From the NCBI GenBank assembly GCA_964019335.1, contig OZ025674.1, positions 248,001-312,000 of the forward strand: a DNA stretch of 64,000 bases. The letters are read 5' to 3'. The position numbers and the translations under genes are program-made. The notes below the pieces were generated by a model, which was not told the DNA's origin, made no database searches, and saw only the letters and a program-made list of their open reading frames with translations. Of this stretch, positions 1-9,930 are shown piece after piece (positions within the stretch are counted from its first letter, which is position 1; the number at the start of each line of letters is the position of its first letter). Origin of the DNA: Diplonema japonicum (taxonomy: Eukaryota; Euglenozoa; Diplonemea; Diplonemida; Diplonemidae).

Positions 1-1
1 T

Positions 2-3000
2 GAATGTATGGCAACGGGCATCTGTTCCCCTGTCACCGGCCAGTGCTTGTACAAACCACTAGCAGCAAATACCACCTGTGATGACCATCAGCCAACCACT
101 GTCAACGATATCTGTATAAACGGCCAGTGTAACGCGCTGTGTAAGGACGTCGTGTGCTCGGAAGCAACCCAGTGCACCCTTGCAGGTGTGTGTGATGGGC
201 ACACTGGGAGGTGCCATGCAAACAGGTTCATCGATGGCACTTCGTGTGACGACATGAACCCTGACACCACGAATGATGTGTGCCGAGGAGGTGTTTGTGA
301 AGGGCGCACCCTTTGCCAGTTTGTGGTCTGCTCCGCGCTGAACACCTGCCGTGAAGTGGGCACTTGCAACGCCACAACAGGAAGATGCGAGAATCCTATG
401 AAGCAAGACGGCAGCACATGTGATGATGACGACACAACTACCGTTCAGGACCAGTGCGCTGAGGGTTTCTGCAGGGGTCTGAAGGTCTGCTCTAACGGTA
501 TTTGCAGAATACCTCCACAGTGCAGGGAGGCCGTGTGCAGTGCAACAGGGGGCTGCGAGGAAGTCGACCAGGCAGACGGTTCGTTGTGCGACGATGGTGA
601 CAGCGCGACAGACGACAGCTGCCAGGGAGGGGTGTGCGTGGGGTGCCCTGTGTGCATGCCCATGAATGACTGCCATGAGTCTGCTACGTGCAACGTGAAG
701 ACAGGGGTGTGCATCCATAATATCAAGACCGATGGAGCGGCATGTGACGACAGTGATGTGCAGACCCTGAATGATAAGTGCATGCAAGGCGTGTGCGTTG
801 GTCAGCAAAGCTGTGGAGGTGTTCTGTGCCCTATGTCGAAAGACCAATGCCTGGAGCCTATGTGCATAAGCAACAAATGCGACACGGCGCCCGTGCAAGA
901 TGGCACACCCTGCGAGGATGGCAACTACCACACTATCAACGACACTTGCCACAGCGGTGTTTGCGCGGGCATTGCTCCTTGCGCTAATGTGAAGTGCCTG
1001 CCTGTTGATCAATGTCACGGTCCAGGTACCTGTGACCCTGCTACTGGGCAGTGCAGCTCTCCACAGCTAAGTAACGGCGTTCCCTGTGATGACAAAAGTG
1101 CCACCACCCGCTCCGACCACTGCGTAGATGGTGTGTGTGTGGGAACTGACAAGTGTGCGGGTCTGACATGCATAGCCTACTCGGAATGTCACCAAGTAGG
1201 GCACTGCATCCCTGCAACGGGTGTGTGTACAGCTCCTCTGATGCCTGAGGGCATGCCCTGCACTGGCGGCACTTGTCGTAGCGGCACCTGCTCAAGGGGA
1301 GCAAGCTGTAACTCGGTGCAGTGCAAGCCTCTCAGTGATCCATGCAAAACGTACGTGTGCACCGATGGTGCTTGTACGATAGAAAGCAAACCAAATGGTA
1401 CGACGTGCTATGACGGAAGCACCCTCACAATGGACGACAAGTGTGTTTCAGGTGTTTGCGTTGGGCTCGATAAGTGTTTTGGTGTCGTATGCACTCCCAG
1501 CAGCCAATGCATGGAGGCTGGTGTATGCGACCCAACCACTGGTGTATGCAGCTCTCTAATAAGACAGGACGGTGAGGTGTGCAACGACGCCGATTCATTG
1601 ACTGTTAACGACAAGTGCAAGTCAGGGCAATGTGTTGGGCACAGCAAGTGCCATGGTGTAGTGTGCGTTGCTAGTGACGGGTGTCACGGGGTGGGGGCGT
1701 GCGATGAGGCTACTGGTCTGTGTTCGGACCCGCCTCTGCAGGATGGCGTCCCCTGTGATGATGGAATGGTAGAGACAGTAGATGCCAGATGCATGGGTGG
1801 TATCTGCAGTGGCTCAGTGATGTGCGGTGGTAGAGCATGTACAGTCACAGATGCGCGGTGCGGCCGTGCAGCGTGCGACAGCAGCCAGCGATGCATCCAA
1901 GTGGCCCAGCCCGACGCGACGCCTTGTAATGACTTCATGTCGTCCACAGTTAACGACCAGTGCCGGACAGGCTTGTGTGTCGGGCAAAACCTTTGTGAAG
2001 GTGTTGTGTGTACCACAACTGAGCCCTGCCACCAGGCTGGTATCTGCCTTGCTGGGAAATGTACGGATTCCGTGGCCTCCTTTGCGCAGCCATGCGATGA
2101 CAATAACGCAGCCACTACCTCCGACACATGCTTCGCAGGTGTGTGCAGGGGCACCCCAAAATGTAGTGGCGTTATCTGCCCCCGCGAGTCTCAGTGCAAA
2201 GAGACCTCCACCTGCATCCCCGACACGGGCTTGTGCGACAGCACTAATAAGCCTGACGGGACACAATGCAACGACGACAACCCCGCTTCACATTACGACG
2301 TGTGCAAGCAAGGCATATGCATGGGTGTCCCCACCGCTGCCTCGATAGTGCGGGTGGACGTCGGGGTGGCCCTTGCCAAGGACAAGGTTGAGGAGGGGAG
2401 GGTTGGGTTTCTTGGATTGCTGGCGACAGTGCTGGCGGTTAGCGTGGAGACGTTCGAGACCGTCATCGTGAGGAAGGTTGCAGACAGCTCTGAGGTTTCT
2501 GTGTTCGTGAAAGTCACGAATACAACGGGTGAAGACGCGGCTGCCGATTTCAAGGGAAAAGTGCGAGGCGACATTCTAAAGGAGACAGGGGGCGAGCTGC
2601 ACTCTGGGGGGTTTCCACCGACTACTATCGTGACAGAGGTGATGGAGGCACGTGAGGAATGCGGAGTGGTGAAGGTGTGCGAGGAAAACCAGCAGATTTG
2701 CACTGACCCGACACCGTACGTAGGTTACCAGGGGGACTGGTCGTGCTCGTGCAAGGCACCGTTGAAGGGGTCAGCTGTGCTGGGTGCAGCTACATGTGAG
2801 GACCCTCGCCAGAGCGACGTGACTGTGAATGTAGAAGTCAGCTCATCTGCAATTGCTGCATCGCCTTCGTTTGAAAACGAAACCGACCCACTAGCAGCAT
2901 GGACAGCGCGAGTCGCCAGATCTCTCAGCATCGACAGCAGCAACCTGTACGCCACCCTTCAGGGTACCACACCCTCTTCGCACATCGCTGTCGTACTTGC

Positions 3001-3860
3001 CTTCCTTGGAGCAGGTCCTGCTGCTGATCGGCAGGTGTTCGTCACGTCGGCAGCCTGCTGCCCTGCATCCTGCACGACACCCACAGGGAAGGAGTTCTGC
3101 CAGACCTTAGGCATCACCAAGTTGCCCCTTGAGGATATCTCTTGCAAAGAACTACTTCAACCGGATGGCTGTGTCATGAAGTCATCGTGCGTGTGGAACA
3201 CCAACACATGTGATGAAAAGCCTCCCCCTTCGTCGTCGAGCAGCAACGTCCTGTTCATAGTAGTTGCAGCGGCAGGGGGGGTGCTGCTGCTGGCGGGGTG
3301 TGTGGCGATCCGGTGTGCCTCACGAGGGAATGTAGAAGAGAAAACGCTGGAGGGCATACCAGAGGGAGGCCCACCTGCATCCCCTCAAACAGGTGAATAC
3401 GAGGTGATCAGGAACAGTGGGGGTGCGTCTTCTGTCCTTGCTGCTGTTGGATCAGCTGCGGTGCCGCAACGCAGGGCACCGTTGCCTCCCAGCGACTTGG
3501 ACTCGACCACCGACCTCGCCAGCGAAGCGTCTCTTGCAGGGCCAGCAACCCCTCCAGCCCCTTCCTTTCATCAAAATCAAAAGCCGCTCCCTATCCCTCC
3601 TATGCCACCGGTACGGCGGCCAAGCTTCTCTCTCAACCCACTGATGGCAAAACCCCTGCCCAACGTCCCGTCGCAACCGCCAACGGTTTTCCAGCACCCG
3701 GAATTGGTATGAAAAAAAAAAAGAAGAAAAAAAAAAGAAAAAAAAAACCCAGCAGTCGAATTCGGGCCTGTCGGGGGACGATGCCGTCGAGCTGCCACCA
3801 CCCCCTGTGCCGCGGCGGCGGGCGTCTGTTATAAATGAGCAGGGTAAATTGGTGTTTTAG
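2..3860 (+). CDS. Cys-rich repeat surface protein, 5'-partial
   Basis: The reading frame is open from the window edge, so the N-terminus is missing. Exon 1 runs to 3706. A GT-AG intron at 3707-3752 is almost pure A. Exon 2 (3753-3860) restores the frame, adds 35 residues and ends at TAG. About 20 repeats of roughly 35-45 residues carry patterns like C-D-D-x-x-x-x-T-x-N-D-x-C followed by G-x-C-x-G, resembling the Cys-rich repeats of Dictyostelium extracellular matrix proteins (CTDC type). A SEA-like or adhesin-like stretch follows, then one hydrophobic segment near residues 1078-1100, then a cytoplasmic tail rich in Pro and Ser. I infer a type I membrane adhesin or receptor. The repeat class and topology are clear; the ligand and role are unknown. 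Confidence 0.8.
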
Positions 3861-3996
3861 AATTCCCTTTTTATTCACCCCCCTGTATTCCATAGATTAT
3901 TATTAGATTATACTACTTTTTTTTATACCCCCTCTCCACCACTACCTTCGAGCTCACACTTCTTTTTTCAGAGTGGGGTTGGTAAGAGCAAAGAAA

Positions 3997-4647
3997 ATGG
4001 GGTCCATGCATGACTTAGAAGACCCAGAGGAGGTGAAAGAAGAAATATGTGGGAAGGAGAAGTTGGACCGGTACTCGGTGTCCGTCCCAGTGGTGGTTTA
4101 CAACATAGCGTGCATGATGTTGAGCTTGGCGGTATTGGTGTGGGTGGCCATTGTGCACACAAGCCGGGATCTGAACGTCTTGGTGGTGGAGGGGGTCCTG
4201 ACGGCCATGGTGGTCACAGAGACCACTGTGCGGATTTTAATAGTCGGGTGCAAGGATTGCTGTAAATACCCGGTTCTTTGGCTTGATGCGTTGTTGTGTT
4301 ACTTCTGCCTAGCCTTATTCTTAGGTGTTGTCCTCCTCCCACACTTGATTTATGACAATGATGACGAATATGAGTCTGCAGCAGCTATCATCTTACTTGT
4401 GCTGCGATTTATTATACAAGTGATACGAGGGGGCGTGCTCGCCCACCGCCAGCAGTCTGCCTTGAAAAGGAGAAGGGTGGGTCGGGAGGAGGTCGTGCTC
4501 GACAGAGCTACGCTTCGACGAGACGAACACGGCCTGGTCATACCCCCTCGCAACGGCCAGTCCTTCTTGACCACAAAATCCCACGCCAGTTACGGGACCT
4601 CGGGTGCCCGTGATAGTGCATTGTCGTTTAGTAGGTATGAGGGGAGG

Positions 4648-4695
<48 letters not shown>

Positions 4696-4816
4696 AAAAG
4701 AAATTGTATTTTTTTTTTTCATCCTCAGATGGTCCTTCACATCTAAGAGCACGGTGGAGCACCCTGACCGTGGTAGTGCCAAGAACTCTATGCACTTCAA
4801 CCCGCTTCTTAAGTGA
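3997..4816 (+). CDS. Voltage-sensor-like four-helix membrane protein
   Basis: Start is the ATG at 3997, 26 bases after a pyrimidine-rich TTTTTTCAG that is a good trans-splice acceptor. Exon 1 is 3997-4634; the intron 4635-4728 holds a very long T run and ends CATCCTCAG; exon 2 is 4729-4816. The product is about 241 residues. Four hydrophobic segments lie within residues 30-150. There is an acidic residue in the second (VVTETTVRIL), an Asp in the third (LWLDALLC) and a fourth helix with spaced basic residues (LRFIIQVIRG). This is the layout of an isolated voltage-sensor domain such as Hv1-type channels. Only two Arg are evident in the fourth helix, so sensor function is inferred. The tail is basic and Ser-rich. 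It could be another four-pass protein. Confidence 0.6.
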
Positions 4817-5393
4817 TTGAAAAAAAAGGGGGGGTACCTCCAGCTTTGAAGTTTTCCTCGTTCGTTTTTTTTTTTTTTTTTTTTTCCCCTCTTTTTTCCT
4901 CTTTCTTCCTCTTTTTTTTTCAGTCTTATCTTGCCCTTGGATTTTTCAGTCTGAGTTTTTTTTTTCCCCTTTTTTTTTTTTTTCTCCTTTTGGTGTTTTT
5001 ACCTCCTTTTTCCTTTCTCTATTTTTTCTGAAAAAGAAAGCGAGAGGGGGAGAAGAAGGGGAAACATGTGGGACGTTGTGGGAAGAAGAGACTTGAAGTT
5101 TTGAGAAAAAACAGGGGTGGGGGGCAAGGGGAAAACAAAAAAAGAAAAAAAATAAGAAAGGGAAAATGTGTCATCAAAGTTGGAAACAAAAAACCCCCCC
5201 CTCCGCACTCTCCCCACTCTCCCTTTAATATGAATCTCTGATCTTCAATGATTTCCTTATTTATTCCTTCCCTCTTCCCCTCGTGTATGTACCTTTACTT
5301 TCGAGCGACGGAAGGAAGAAGGAAAAAAAAAAAAGAAACTTCCCCCTCCGTTTTTTTTCTCCTCTTCTTTTCTTTTCTTTTCTTTTTTTTAAA
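4817..5393 (+). other. Low-complexity spacer
   Basis: Long T-rich runs give way to purine-rich and then pyrimidine-rich tracts. I see no gene. The open frames here encode only Phe, Lys and Ser runs. Confidence 0.7.
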
Positions 5394-5395
5394 AG

Positions 5396-5600
5396 GTGGG
5401 GATAACATGGAAATATAATCGTCGGGTCATCACCGGTAGCGCCCAGTGGAAGAACTTGCAGATGCTCAGGGTGACGAACAGGCAGCAAACTGCATAAGCA
5501 CACCGCACGCATTAAGGACACGACGCGGAACGCAGAAGAAGCTCGGCCGAGGTGCGCCCCCTGTAATCAAGTAGACAGTTCGTGCTTCGTTGCACACTTA
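5396..5600. repeat. Dispersed repeat, copy 1 (shorter)
   Basis: This block matches 35825-36115 in several pieces: GGGATAACATG near the start, GGTCATCACCGGTAGC, GATGCTCAGGGTGACGAAC, ACCGCACGCATTAAGGACAC and GCGCCCCCTGTAATCAAG. Relative to the other copy it lacks several internal segments, the largest about 45 bp. Both copies follow a T-rich run. No terminal repeats or coding capacity are apparent. The unit may be a SINE-like element, a decayed transposon or a structural RNA; I do not recognise it. Confidence 0.7.
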
Positions 5601-5661
5601 ACGCCACTTAGTGTAGCAATCAAAGCCCCATTTTTTTTCTTCTTCTTTTTTTTTTTTTTTT

Positions 5662-5830
5662 ACCAACGATTCTAAAGCTACAGTTTCTGTACTTTATTGG
5701 TATCGACCGTGCCAAGAAAGTTAAATATCAGAGATCAATCGAGAGAAGTGGAAGTGAAGTGAACAGTCGAAAGTTGAAAGGTTGAAAAGTTGTTCAGAAT
5801 AGGAGTACGAAGTTATAAATTTTTTGAAGT
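5662..5830 (+). ncRNA. Spliced-leader RNA-like sequence
   Basis: Positions 5662-5699 begin ACCAACGATT, continue with CTACAGTTTCTGTAC and end TTTATTG. GTATCG then supplies a perfect 5' splice donor at 5700. From memory, the published Diplonema leader exon is 39 nt and differs at only a few positions: the first base, and two bases in the A/T-rich part near nt 11-13. An Sm-like site, AAATTTTTTG, lies at 5817-5826, about 155 nt from the 5' end. In diplonemids this RNA donates its exon to every mRNA. The 3' end at 5830 is a guess. It may be a functional variant gene, a pseudogene, or part of a retrotransposed chimera with the LINE fragment directly downstream. Confidence 0.75.
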
Positions 5831-5879
5831 GAACCCCTCCCCACTACATCCCACCCCGCCACCAGCCCAAACATGGACC

Positions 5880-6457
5880 CTTTTCCAGCCAGGGAACCTC
5901 TTAACCCCGAAACCTCTCACTTGGTACCACAAGAATGGGCTGGCGAAGAAGTACTTCCCAGGCCTAATCCCGTTTATCCTCAAATGGCTGAAAGCCCTCA
6001 AGTGGGGCAAGGACGGTGGGCAGGTGTCCAAGGCGGAACTTGCAGTCAGAAAGGATCCACATGGATGGTGAAGACCTAGCGAGCTGGGCAAGAAAAATCG
6101 GCGGAATCCTAATAGTTTTGGACAGGATTCACCAAAAAGGCACGGGGAGTCACCTGATTCCAGCAGAACCTAAGAAATCAGTACACTCTTTGCGTACCCT
6201 AGGGCTCCACAGCCATTCCATCACTGGGTACTCCACTCGACCGGTCTTCGCATCCCCGAAGGTCACCCACCCTATCCTAGAGGAACAGTTACGAACGCAT
6301 TGCATCCTCAACAACTCGCTAGTTGGTTTCACGCCCAAGCTGCTGATGAGATACCACGACGGGCCTAAGGCACTACCACGACAGAAGGGATCAAACACTA
6401 GATGAGTTGATTGTCGTTAGGCGATCCTGTCACATACTGCAGGTTCCCTCAAAGACA

Positions 6458-6491
<34 letters not shown>
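5880..6491 (+). mobile_element. 5'-truncated LINE fragment, copy A (decayed)
   Basis: Translation gives a C-terminal reverse-transcriptase-like stretch with a frameshift near 6050 (frame one to 6071, another to 6405). The residues GGQVSKAELAV and SVHSLRTLG and the run GYSTRPVFASP match copy C at 53353-53900. The coding part ends in TGA at 6403-6405. About 15 nt later a conserved terminus begins (GGCGATCCTGTCACATAC, then TGCAGG), followed by some 32 T residues at 6460-6491. The frameshift and missing 5' part show a dead copy. The LINE assignment rests on the shared 3' end, variable 5' truncation and a remembered similarity to C-terminal regions of algal LINE polymerases. The 5' limit is uncertain. 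Confidence 0.65.
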
Positions 6492-6984
6492 CCATTGATA
6501 CCCGTGTGTCCGCGGTAGAAATAAAGAAAAAAAAGAATCTAAGGAGCGATAGCATTGTTTTGTGAAATTGGCAGCCAGTTACTGTGCTAGACACTGGAAT
6601 ATAAAAAAAAAAAAAAAGAAAAGTACTTTAGCATCTATTGTTCTATCCCCTAAAGAACATTTTCCCGTTCTTATTTGAGGTTAAGTGTTATGTATTTGGT
6701 TTGGACAGCTGGAATTGAAGGTTTTTAGCATTTATCAATTAGTCAACAAGCGCAATGAGTCCCCGTTCATTAGAGGTACTCGTACACAAAAAAAAAAAAA
6801 AAAAAAAAAAAAAAGAAATGTGACATGCCAATTCTGCGGCACTACTGTGACCAGGACTACTTGGCTTACAATATCCCTTCTTTTTTTTTTTTTTCCTCTT
6901 TCTTCCTGTCTATGTTCTGTTATCTGTGGTGTTGATCTTTTTTTTTTTTGTTTTCCTTTCTTTTTTTGGTATAGCCCACTCCCC

Positions 6985-7078
6985 AAGAGAGGCGCCCTTA
7001 CCGTCCTCTTCTAAAAAAAAAAAAAAAGAAATGTGCAGCGCGAATCGCTCCGTGTGTAGAGCAAAGAGTCTATTGTTT
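6985..7078. repeat. Direct repeat, left copy
   Basis: Contains GAGAGGCGCCCTTACCGTCC, an A run, then GCGAATCGCTCCGTGTGTAG and AGCAAAGAGT (7040-7069). The same order recurs at 7676-7797. A weaker, partial third copy lies near 6750-6785 (GAGGTACTCGTAC followed by A's). Confidence 0.75.
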
Positions 7079-7141
7079 TTTTTTTAAAGGTAATAAAAGC
7101 CTTTTCAGGGAAAAAAACTTCTTCTTAAGGAAACGGCCCCA

Positions 7142-7197
7142 AAAATAAGGAAACCGTTTCCTTATTTTCAAAAAGAAAAGCTTGGAAACGCGTTTCC
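7142..7197. repeat. Two perfect palindromes
   Basis: Arms AAAATAAGGAAAC and GTTTCCTTATTTT (7142-7154 and 7156-7168) are exact inverse complements around one base. The palindrome GGAAACGCGTTTCC follows at 7184-7197. Both share the half-site GGAAAC, which also occurs at 7129-7134, suggesting a paired binding site or a cruciform. Confidence 0.85.
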
Positions 7198-7213
7198 TTG
7201 CCAACATAGCTCT

Positions 7214-7234
7214 GGGGGGGGGGGGGGGGGGGGG
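7214..7234 (+). repeat. 21-base G run
   Basis: Uninterrupted G from 7214 to 7234, the only long G run I noticed on this strand. It could form a G-quadruplex and may be collapsed or miscounted in the assembly. Confidence 0.9.
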
Positions 7235-7675
7235 TCACATGGTAGTGGTAAAATGAGTTTTTAAAAAAGGTAAAAACTTAGAAGTTAACACGGTTTGTAC
7301 CTTTTGAACGCGGCTCTTTAGGACGCCGCTACCGTTTGAACGGCAGAGTACAGTCTTGCGTTGTCGTATTTGCGAACTTTTTTTTTTTTTTTTCCCCGCT
7401 TTTGCTACGTTTTTAAGGGGCGTGTGACCCCCCCGCAGGACATGCTGGTGAGCGCGAAAATGTGAACCTTGAAATGTCTCTTTTTTTTTTTTTCACTTTT
7501 GCTTGAACAAGAGTAACAAAACATTGATTTAATGAATTGTTATTGCTAAAAAAGAGTAGTGGTGGCATTGTTGGCTTATCCTCCTACAGTTAACCCCGGC
7601 TGTGCACAAACAAAAAAAAAAAAAAAAAAGAAAAAAGAGAGAGAGAGAATTGATTTAATGAATTGTTATTCCCCC

Positions 7676-7797
7676 TTACGAGAGGCGCTCGTACCGTCCT
7701 CTTTTCTCCTTTTTACAATAATAATAATAAAAAAAAAAAGAATAAACGTGAAACGCGAATCGCTCCGTGTGTAGAGCAAAGAGTTTACTGTTTTTGT
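7676..7797. repeat. Direct repeat, right copy
   Basis: Repeats the unit at 6985-7078: GAGAGGCGCTCGTACCGTCC, an A-rich linker, then GCGAATCGCTCCGTGTGTAG (7755-7774). Just before it, ATTGATTTAATGAATTGTTA (about 7648) duplicates a segment at about 7523. No coding sequence lies between the copies. Confidence 0.75.
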
Positions 7798-8347
7798 TGT
7801 ATCTGTCTTCACCCCACCCGACCCCTTTTTTATCTTCCTTGTACTCCTCTCAATGGGCTGAGGGGCAGCTTCGGGGAGAAATGACACCTTCCTTCTAGTG
7901 CTGTGTTATTATTTTTATTTTTTTTCTCTTTTTCCACAAGGCTGCTTCTTCCATAACTTATCCACTGTAGTACTTGACTTTACTATCTCTTTTTTATTTT
8001 TTTTTCCCCCCCTTCTAAAAGTGAGGCGTAATTTTTTTTTTTTAACTCGGGTTTTTCTTTTGAATGCAAGACCCTCATGCAAAGAAAAAATGAAAACGGC
8101 AAAAACGAGAAATCATTCAAAATTATGGCCCATATTCTTTTTTTTTTTTAAAAATACCCCCCCCCCCCCCAGTCATGTAACTTTGGACCTAAGTATTTTT
8201 TTTTTTGGTGAAGGTAGAAAAACAAAAACAAAAAGAAAACCAGCGTTATTATTATATTATGTAGTATTTCCTTCTCTCTTCTCCCCCCTCGCTTTTTTAA
8301 AAATACAAGACACGAGGAAGGGGGGAAATAAATAAAATAAAATAAAA

Positions 8348-9391
8348 ATGTCGTCCGACTCAGTAAGTACGATGGGGTACTACCGTGAGAAGGACGTTCC
8401 AAAATGGATGGAAAGGCAGGCAAAATACCTTTCAGAGGAACAGCCGGAAAATGTGCTGAAGGGGATCCAAAGATGGGTGGAACGAGAAACCGCCATGATG
8501 CTAGAAGAAAACGATTTAAAAAAAGCAAAATTGGGCAGTGTTTTGGGGAAAGGCTCTTTCAGCAAAGTTTTGTTAGGACTGCTGGAAAGCGGTACTTATG
8601 TTGCCGTGAAACAGGTCAGCCTTAACAACGCAGATGGAGAAATAGACATCGAAGAAGAAGTTGAGAAAATACAACTTGAGGTGAAGCTGATGAAAACAGT
8701 CATCCACCCCAATATCGTCCAATGCTACGGGTCAATATTCAATCCGGAACAGCAAACCTTTGAAATCTACATGGAGTACATTGGGGGGAGAACCTTAGCA
8801 GACATGACCCGAAATTTTCACGGGCTGCCTCCTAAAGTAGTAAACGACTACAGCAGACAGATAATAACAGGTGTTGCCGTTCTGCACGAGGCCAACATAT
8901 GTCACCGAGATATCAAACCCGAAAATATTCTGGTAAATCTTCAGCAACAACTGTTGAAATTGTGCGACTTCGGGTGCTCCAAACAAATCGACAAAATTAA
9001 AAGCGGGAAGGCGAATGTATGTTGTGTTTAAAAGAAGAAGAAGAAAAAAGAATTACAGAAATCCTGTGCCACTGTAGCAGGCACGCCTTACTATATGTCT
9101 CCAGAGATTCTTACGGATGATGTAGGGTACGATGGTATGAGGGCCGACATTTGGAGCATTGGTGCTACGGTCATTCAGATGGCGACAGGTGACCTCCCCT
9201 GGCCGAAGTCTAGCAGTGACGTTGCTGCGATCTTCATGATTTCTCAAGCGCAGGGCCCTCCGACTCTCTGCCCTGACAGCTCTGAAATTGGTTCGCCTTG
9301 CTATAACTTCATCTCTTGTTGCTGTGCCATCGACCCCCACGACCGCCCCACCGCCGAAGAGCTTCTCTGCCACCCCTACATTGCACCTTAG
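8348..9391 (+). CDS. MAP3K/STE11-like serine/threonine protein kinase
   Basis: Exon 1 is 8348-9016; the purine-rich intron 9017-9058 ends TTACAG; exon 2 is 9059-9391, giving 333 residues. The kinase domain fills most of the protein: glycine loop GKGSFSKV (67-74), ATP-anchoring Lys88 in VAVK, catalytic HRDIKPEN (186-193), DFG (207-209), then across the splice junction GTPYYMSPE and DIWSIG. All catalytic residues are present, so the enzyme should be active. The motif spelling and the absence of a long regulatory arm best fit the MEKK/MAP3K branch of the STE group. The short N-terminal 60 residues are acidic and helical. The substrate is unknown. The splice restores the activation segment exactly, so the exon model is strong. 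Confidence 0.88.
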
Positions 9392-9450
9392 CACGATCTT
9401 TTTTATGTCTTTGTAATTTTCTTTTCTTTTTTTTTTTTTTTTTCTTTTGG

Positions 9451-9483
<33 letters not shown>

Positions 9484-9930
9484 GCTCGTTCTTTGCAACA
9501 CAAGAAAGTTAGATTTCTTTGTTTTTTTCTTTCGTTCCCTTGTCGTCCCTAGCACGCCTGCCAGGCCAGGTTCAAAAAAAAAAAAAAAAAAAAAAAAAAC
9601 ATTCTAAAATCCACTGCTGTCGCTTTTCTTCTCCCTGCCAGGCAGGGATCTTTTGTTGCCGATCAACCTTCCAGACTGTACTGTCTGTGATCTCACCTGT
9701 GTCGAATGGTGCCATCAAATCTGATGAGCTTCCCCCAATTGATTTGTTCGAGGATGCTGGCTACTTGACCCCCAGTGTTGGGCTTGAAGCATCTTGATCG
9801 TGCTGACATCGCGTCACCTCCTTGCATTTGTTCTTGTCCCATGGTCCCCTCGCCCCCGCCTTATCGCCGTGCAGGATACAAAAAAAAAAAAAAGAAGAAG
9901 AAAAAAAAAAAGTATAAAGGAAAGGATGTG
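9392..9930 (+). other. Spacer and leader region upstream of B-box gene
   Basis: Alternating T, A and pyrimidine runs. A short open stretch at about 9650-9797 ends in TGA and looks peptide-like (ELPPIDLFEDAGYL) but has no convincing start. It may be untranslated sequence or an exon I cannot place. GCCGTGCAG at 9868-9876 is a possible trans-splice acceptor for the next gene. Confidence 0.5.

Larger units (their letters stand above)
6492..8347. other. AT-rich spacer without genes
   Basis: No supportable gene. The region holds A and T runs, two perfect palindromes, a 21-base G run and a pair of direct repeats, each listed separately. An A-rich leader lies just before the kinase start at 8348. 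Confidence 0.7.

Noticed and set aside
59-1018. 319-codon minus-strand open frame
   Set aside because: Opposite the Cys-rich repeat gene; no motifs, and explained by the regular codon pattern of the repeats.
4604-5031. Open frames made of Phe, Lys and Ser runs in spacers
   Set aside because: They arise from T and A homopolymers and have no protein-like composition. The same holds for spacers near 22900, 24700, 30700, 35400, 46900 and 62000.
5396-5600. 5S rRNA gene next to the spliced-leader sequence
   Set aside because: 5S linkage is expected in diplonemid leader arrays, but the characteristic 5S internal control region is not visible here.
6985-7797. LTR retrotransposon (direct repeats as LTRs)
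   Set aside because: No polymerase, primer-binding site or TG...CA ends, and the enclosed 600 bp is non-coding.
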